Assembly: GCA_947174965.1 (NCBI GenBank)
Contig: CAMWKY010000116.1
Coordinates: 1 to 6,922, forward strand
DNA: 6,922 nt
Direction: 5' to 3'
Origin: an uncultured Ruminococcus sp.
GTDB lineage: Bacteria > Bacillota > Clostridia > Oscillospirales > Ruminococcaceae
A program made the position numbers and the translations under genes. The notes under the pieces were generated by a model, which did not search any database, was not told the DNA's origin, and saw only the letters and a program-made list of their open reading frames with translations. Positions 6,047 to 6,922 of the stretch are shown one piece after another (within the stretch, counting starts at the first letter, position 1; every line of letters begins with the position of its first letter).

Positions 6047-6605
6047 AATAGCCTCCATTTCTAAGGATTGTACCTATTTTTTTTCTTGCACGTAAACTTC
6101 TTTTCTTTACAGCCTCTGTTGTCATTTCAAGTATTTTTGCAATGTCACGTACTTTATAATTGTAAAAATACTGATACACTATTATTGAACTGTCAGGCTC
6201 TCCAAGTGATTTTACTATATTCCAGAGATTCTGCTTGAATATACGTTTTTCAACTTCTTTTTCGGTATCATCAGAAGCAGGAGGAATAACAATATCTTCG
6301 TCTTCTATATCCAGACACATATTATTTCTTCCTGAAATTCGTCTGAAAGCATCAATAGCTCTGCGTTTGGCAATTGTACTTATATATGATTTCAGACTTC
6401 CGCTTCTTGATGAAAAATTTCCGATATTCTTGAAAAACTCAACCATAATATCACTTACACAATCCTCAATATCCTCTTTTGAACCACAACTGCCGATTTT
6501 ATTGAAAACTATGGCATATATAAGATTTCCATACTGTTCAATAAGGGCTTCATAGGCTTTTGCAGGGGAATTATGTAGCAACTGCTCCCATTCCAAATCT
6601 GTCAT
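6039..6605 (-). CDS. ECF-type RNA polymerase sigma-70 factor
   Basis: A 188-aa sigma factor with only regions 2 and 4. Region 2 spans about 17-90: EALIEQYGNLIYAIVFNKI, then EDIEDCVSDIMVEFFKNI for core binding and SLKSYISTIAKRRAIDAFRR for -10 recognition. An acidic linker (97-120) follows. Region 4 covers about 120-178, with the helix-turn-helix YKVRDIAKILEMTTEAVKKRSLRARKKI recognising the -35 element. It is first in a two-gene unit and overlaps its membrane partner by 8 nt. An in-frame extension to 6686 is possible, but AAGGAG at 6614-6619, 8 nt before the ATG at 6605, and the loss of sigma-like sequence upstream support the shorter form. Its regulon is unknown; autoregulation is usual for the family, but no clear ECF-type promoter was found upstream. 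Confidence 0.93.
   Translation of the reverse strand: MTDLEWEQLLHNSPAKAYEALIEQYGNLIYAIVFNKIGSCGSKEDIEDCVSDIMVEFFKNIGNFSSRSGSLKSYISTIAKRRAIDAFRRISGRNNMCLDIEDEDIVIPPASDDTEKEVEKRIFKQNLWNIVKSLGEPDSSIIVYQYFYNYKVRDIAKILEMTTEAVKKRSLRARKKIGTILRNGGYYE
6052..6056 (-). promoter_or_regulatory. Embedded ribosome binding site of the putative anti-sigma gene
   Basis: GGAGG on the minus strand encodes part of the sigma factor C-terminus (NGGYYE) and lies 5 nt before the ATG at 6046. The upstream ATG at 6058 overlaps this element and cannot use it. Confidence 0.8.
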
Positions 6606-6613
6606 TCTTTCAT

Positions 6614-6619
6614 CTCCTT
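6614..6619 (-). promoter_or_regulatory. Ribosome binding site deciding the sigma factor start
   Basis: AAGGAG on the minus strand, 8 nt before the ATG at 6605. The longer reading frame to 6686 has no comparable site placed for its start. Confidence 0.8.
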
Positions 6620-6624
6620 GATTT

Positions 6625-6653
6625 CTATTGATTATAAATGAGCATTTCAATAG
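6625..6653 (-). promoter_or_regulatory. Leader inverted repeat with a -10-like hexamer upstream of the sigma gene
   Basis: CTATTGA (6625-6631) and TCAATAG (6647-6653) are exact reverse complements, with a nested AAATG/CATTT pair (6636-6647). On the minus strand an exact TATAAT sits inside at 6631-6636; the hexamer 17 nt upstream, AACATA (6654-6659), is a poor -35. This may be an activator-dependent or repressed promoter with an operator, or a leader hairpin starting 5 nt upstream of the sigma gene ribosome binding site. A second weak -10, TATACT, lies at 6678-6683. Confidence 0.35.
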
Positions 6654-6722
6654 TATGTTCATCAAATTGCACAACAAAGTATACATTTAAGCCCTGATTC
6701 TGCTCATTTACAGTGTAATAAT

Positions 6723-6822
6723 AAGTGAAACACGTTTCATTTAATACATTCGTCTGACATAATGAAAAGGGACACATTTAAATATAATTTTTTGTTTTAA
6801 CTCACCCTCCATTGCTTTAATC
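6723..6822. repeat. 100-nt tandem repeat, unit 1
   Basis: It aligns without gaps to the next 100 nt with 15 mismatches, 13 of them transitions. The unit opens with TGAAAC-AC-GTTTCA, a small hairpin, and closes with the most conserved block (6781-6822, one mismatch), which includes AATATAATTTTTTG and CACCCTCCATTGC. No gene is evident in it. It lies about 120 nt upstream of the sigma factor start. Confidence 0.9.
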
Positions 6823-6922
6823 AGGTGAAATGCGCTTCATTAAATACATTCGCCAAACACGACAAAAAGGGACATATTCAAATATAATTTTTTGTTTTAA
6901 TTCACCCTCCATTGCTTTAATC
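6823..6922. repeat. 100-nt tandem repeat, unit 2, at the window edge
   Basis: The second copy ends at the last base of the window, so more units may follow. GGTGAA (6824-6829) and TTCACC (6901-6906) are reverse complements that bracket 83 nt, and ACAAAAA (6862-6868) can pair with TTTTTGT (6889-6895). The unit may therefore be a foldable intergenic element rather than a simple duplication. Confidence 0.9.

Noticed and set aside
6606..6686. 27-residue N-terminal extension of the sigma factor
   Set aside because: It does not look like sigma sequence, and the strong AAGGAG lies directly before the internal ATG at 6605.
6748..6914. Small minus-strand frames starting MEGELKQKIIF in both 100-nt units
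   Set aside because: The first 11 residues match, but there is no ribosome binding site before the ATG, most later codon differences change the amino acid, and unit 1 has a stop where unit 2 reads on. Conservation is better explained at the DNA or RNA level.
6723..6922. CRISPR array
   Set aside because: The units are directly adjacent with no unique spacers between short identical repeats, so this is a plain tandem repeat.

Overview
The window looks like a chromosomal segment of a low-GC, Gram-positive gut Clostridia member, most likely Ruminococcus or a close relative. Three things point there: a dockerin-type calcium-binding repeat in a secreted lipoprotein, a Thr/Ser/Pro-rich linker typical of Ruminococcaceae surface proteins, and strong AAGGAGG-type ribosome binding sites with AT-rich consensus promoters. 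This placement is inference from sequence style; no rRNA or marker gene is present.

Left half (1-3640), minus strand: a three-gene redox operon read from a consensus promoter at 3530-3558. The order is a 79-aa helical protein of unknown function, a 667-aa multidomain oxidoreductase, and a 390-aa iron-dependent alcohol (butanol-type) dehydrogenase. The central protein is the most striking object here. It joins a lipoprotein-like signal peptide, a dockerin-like module, a flavodoxin domain, a cyclophilin-like domain and a complete aldo/keto reductase in one chain. A hairpin at 1-34 closes the operon.

Middle (3505-4516): a LysR-type regulator is divergently transcribed from the operon. The intergenic region holds two back-to-back consensus promoters. 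A perfect 10-bp inverted repeat covers the lysR -35 box and is centred about 66 bp upstream of the predicted operon start site. This is the classical LysR layout for autorepression plus activation of the divergent target.

Right half (4517-6605), minus strand: an ECF-type sigma-70 factor is translationally coupled (8-nt overlap) to a single-pass membrane protein. That protein has a short cytoplasmic N-terminus, one transmembrane helix, a Thr/Ser/Pro linker built partly from 30-nt repeats, and an ectodomain that looks internally duplicated. The pair resembles a sigma/anti-sigma surface-sensing system. The sigma/anti-sigma unit and lysR converge on 4517-4762, which carries two strong hairpins, at least one of them a bidirectional terminator.

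Right edge (6606-6922): a short leader with a -10-like hexamer inside an inverted repeat, then two tandem copies of an exactly 100-nt repeat (about 85% identical) that run to the end of the window and probably beyond.

Inferred joint role: the left operon is probably induced by a small reactive or redox-active metabolite sensed by the LysR protein, and reduces carbonyl compounds (aldo/keto reductase, alcohol dehydrogenase) with a flavodoxin module involved. The sigma/anti-sigma pair appears to be an independent unit.
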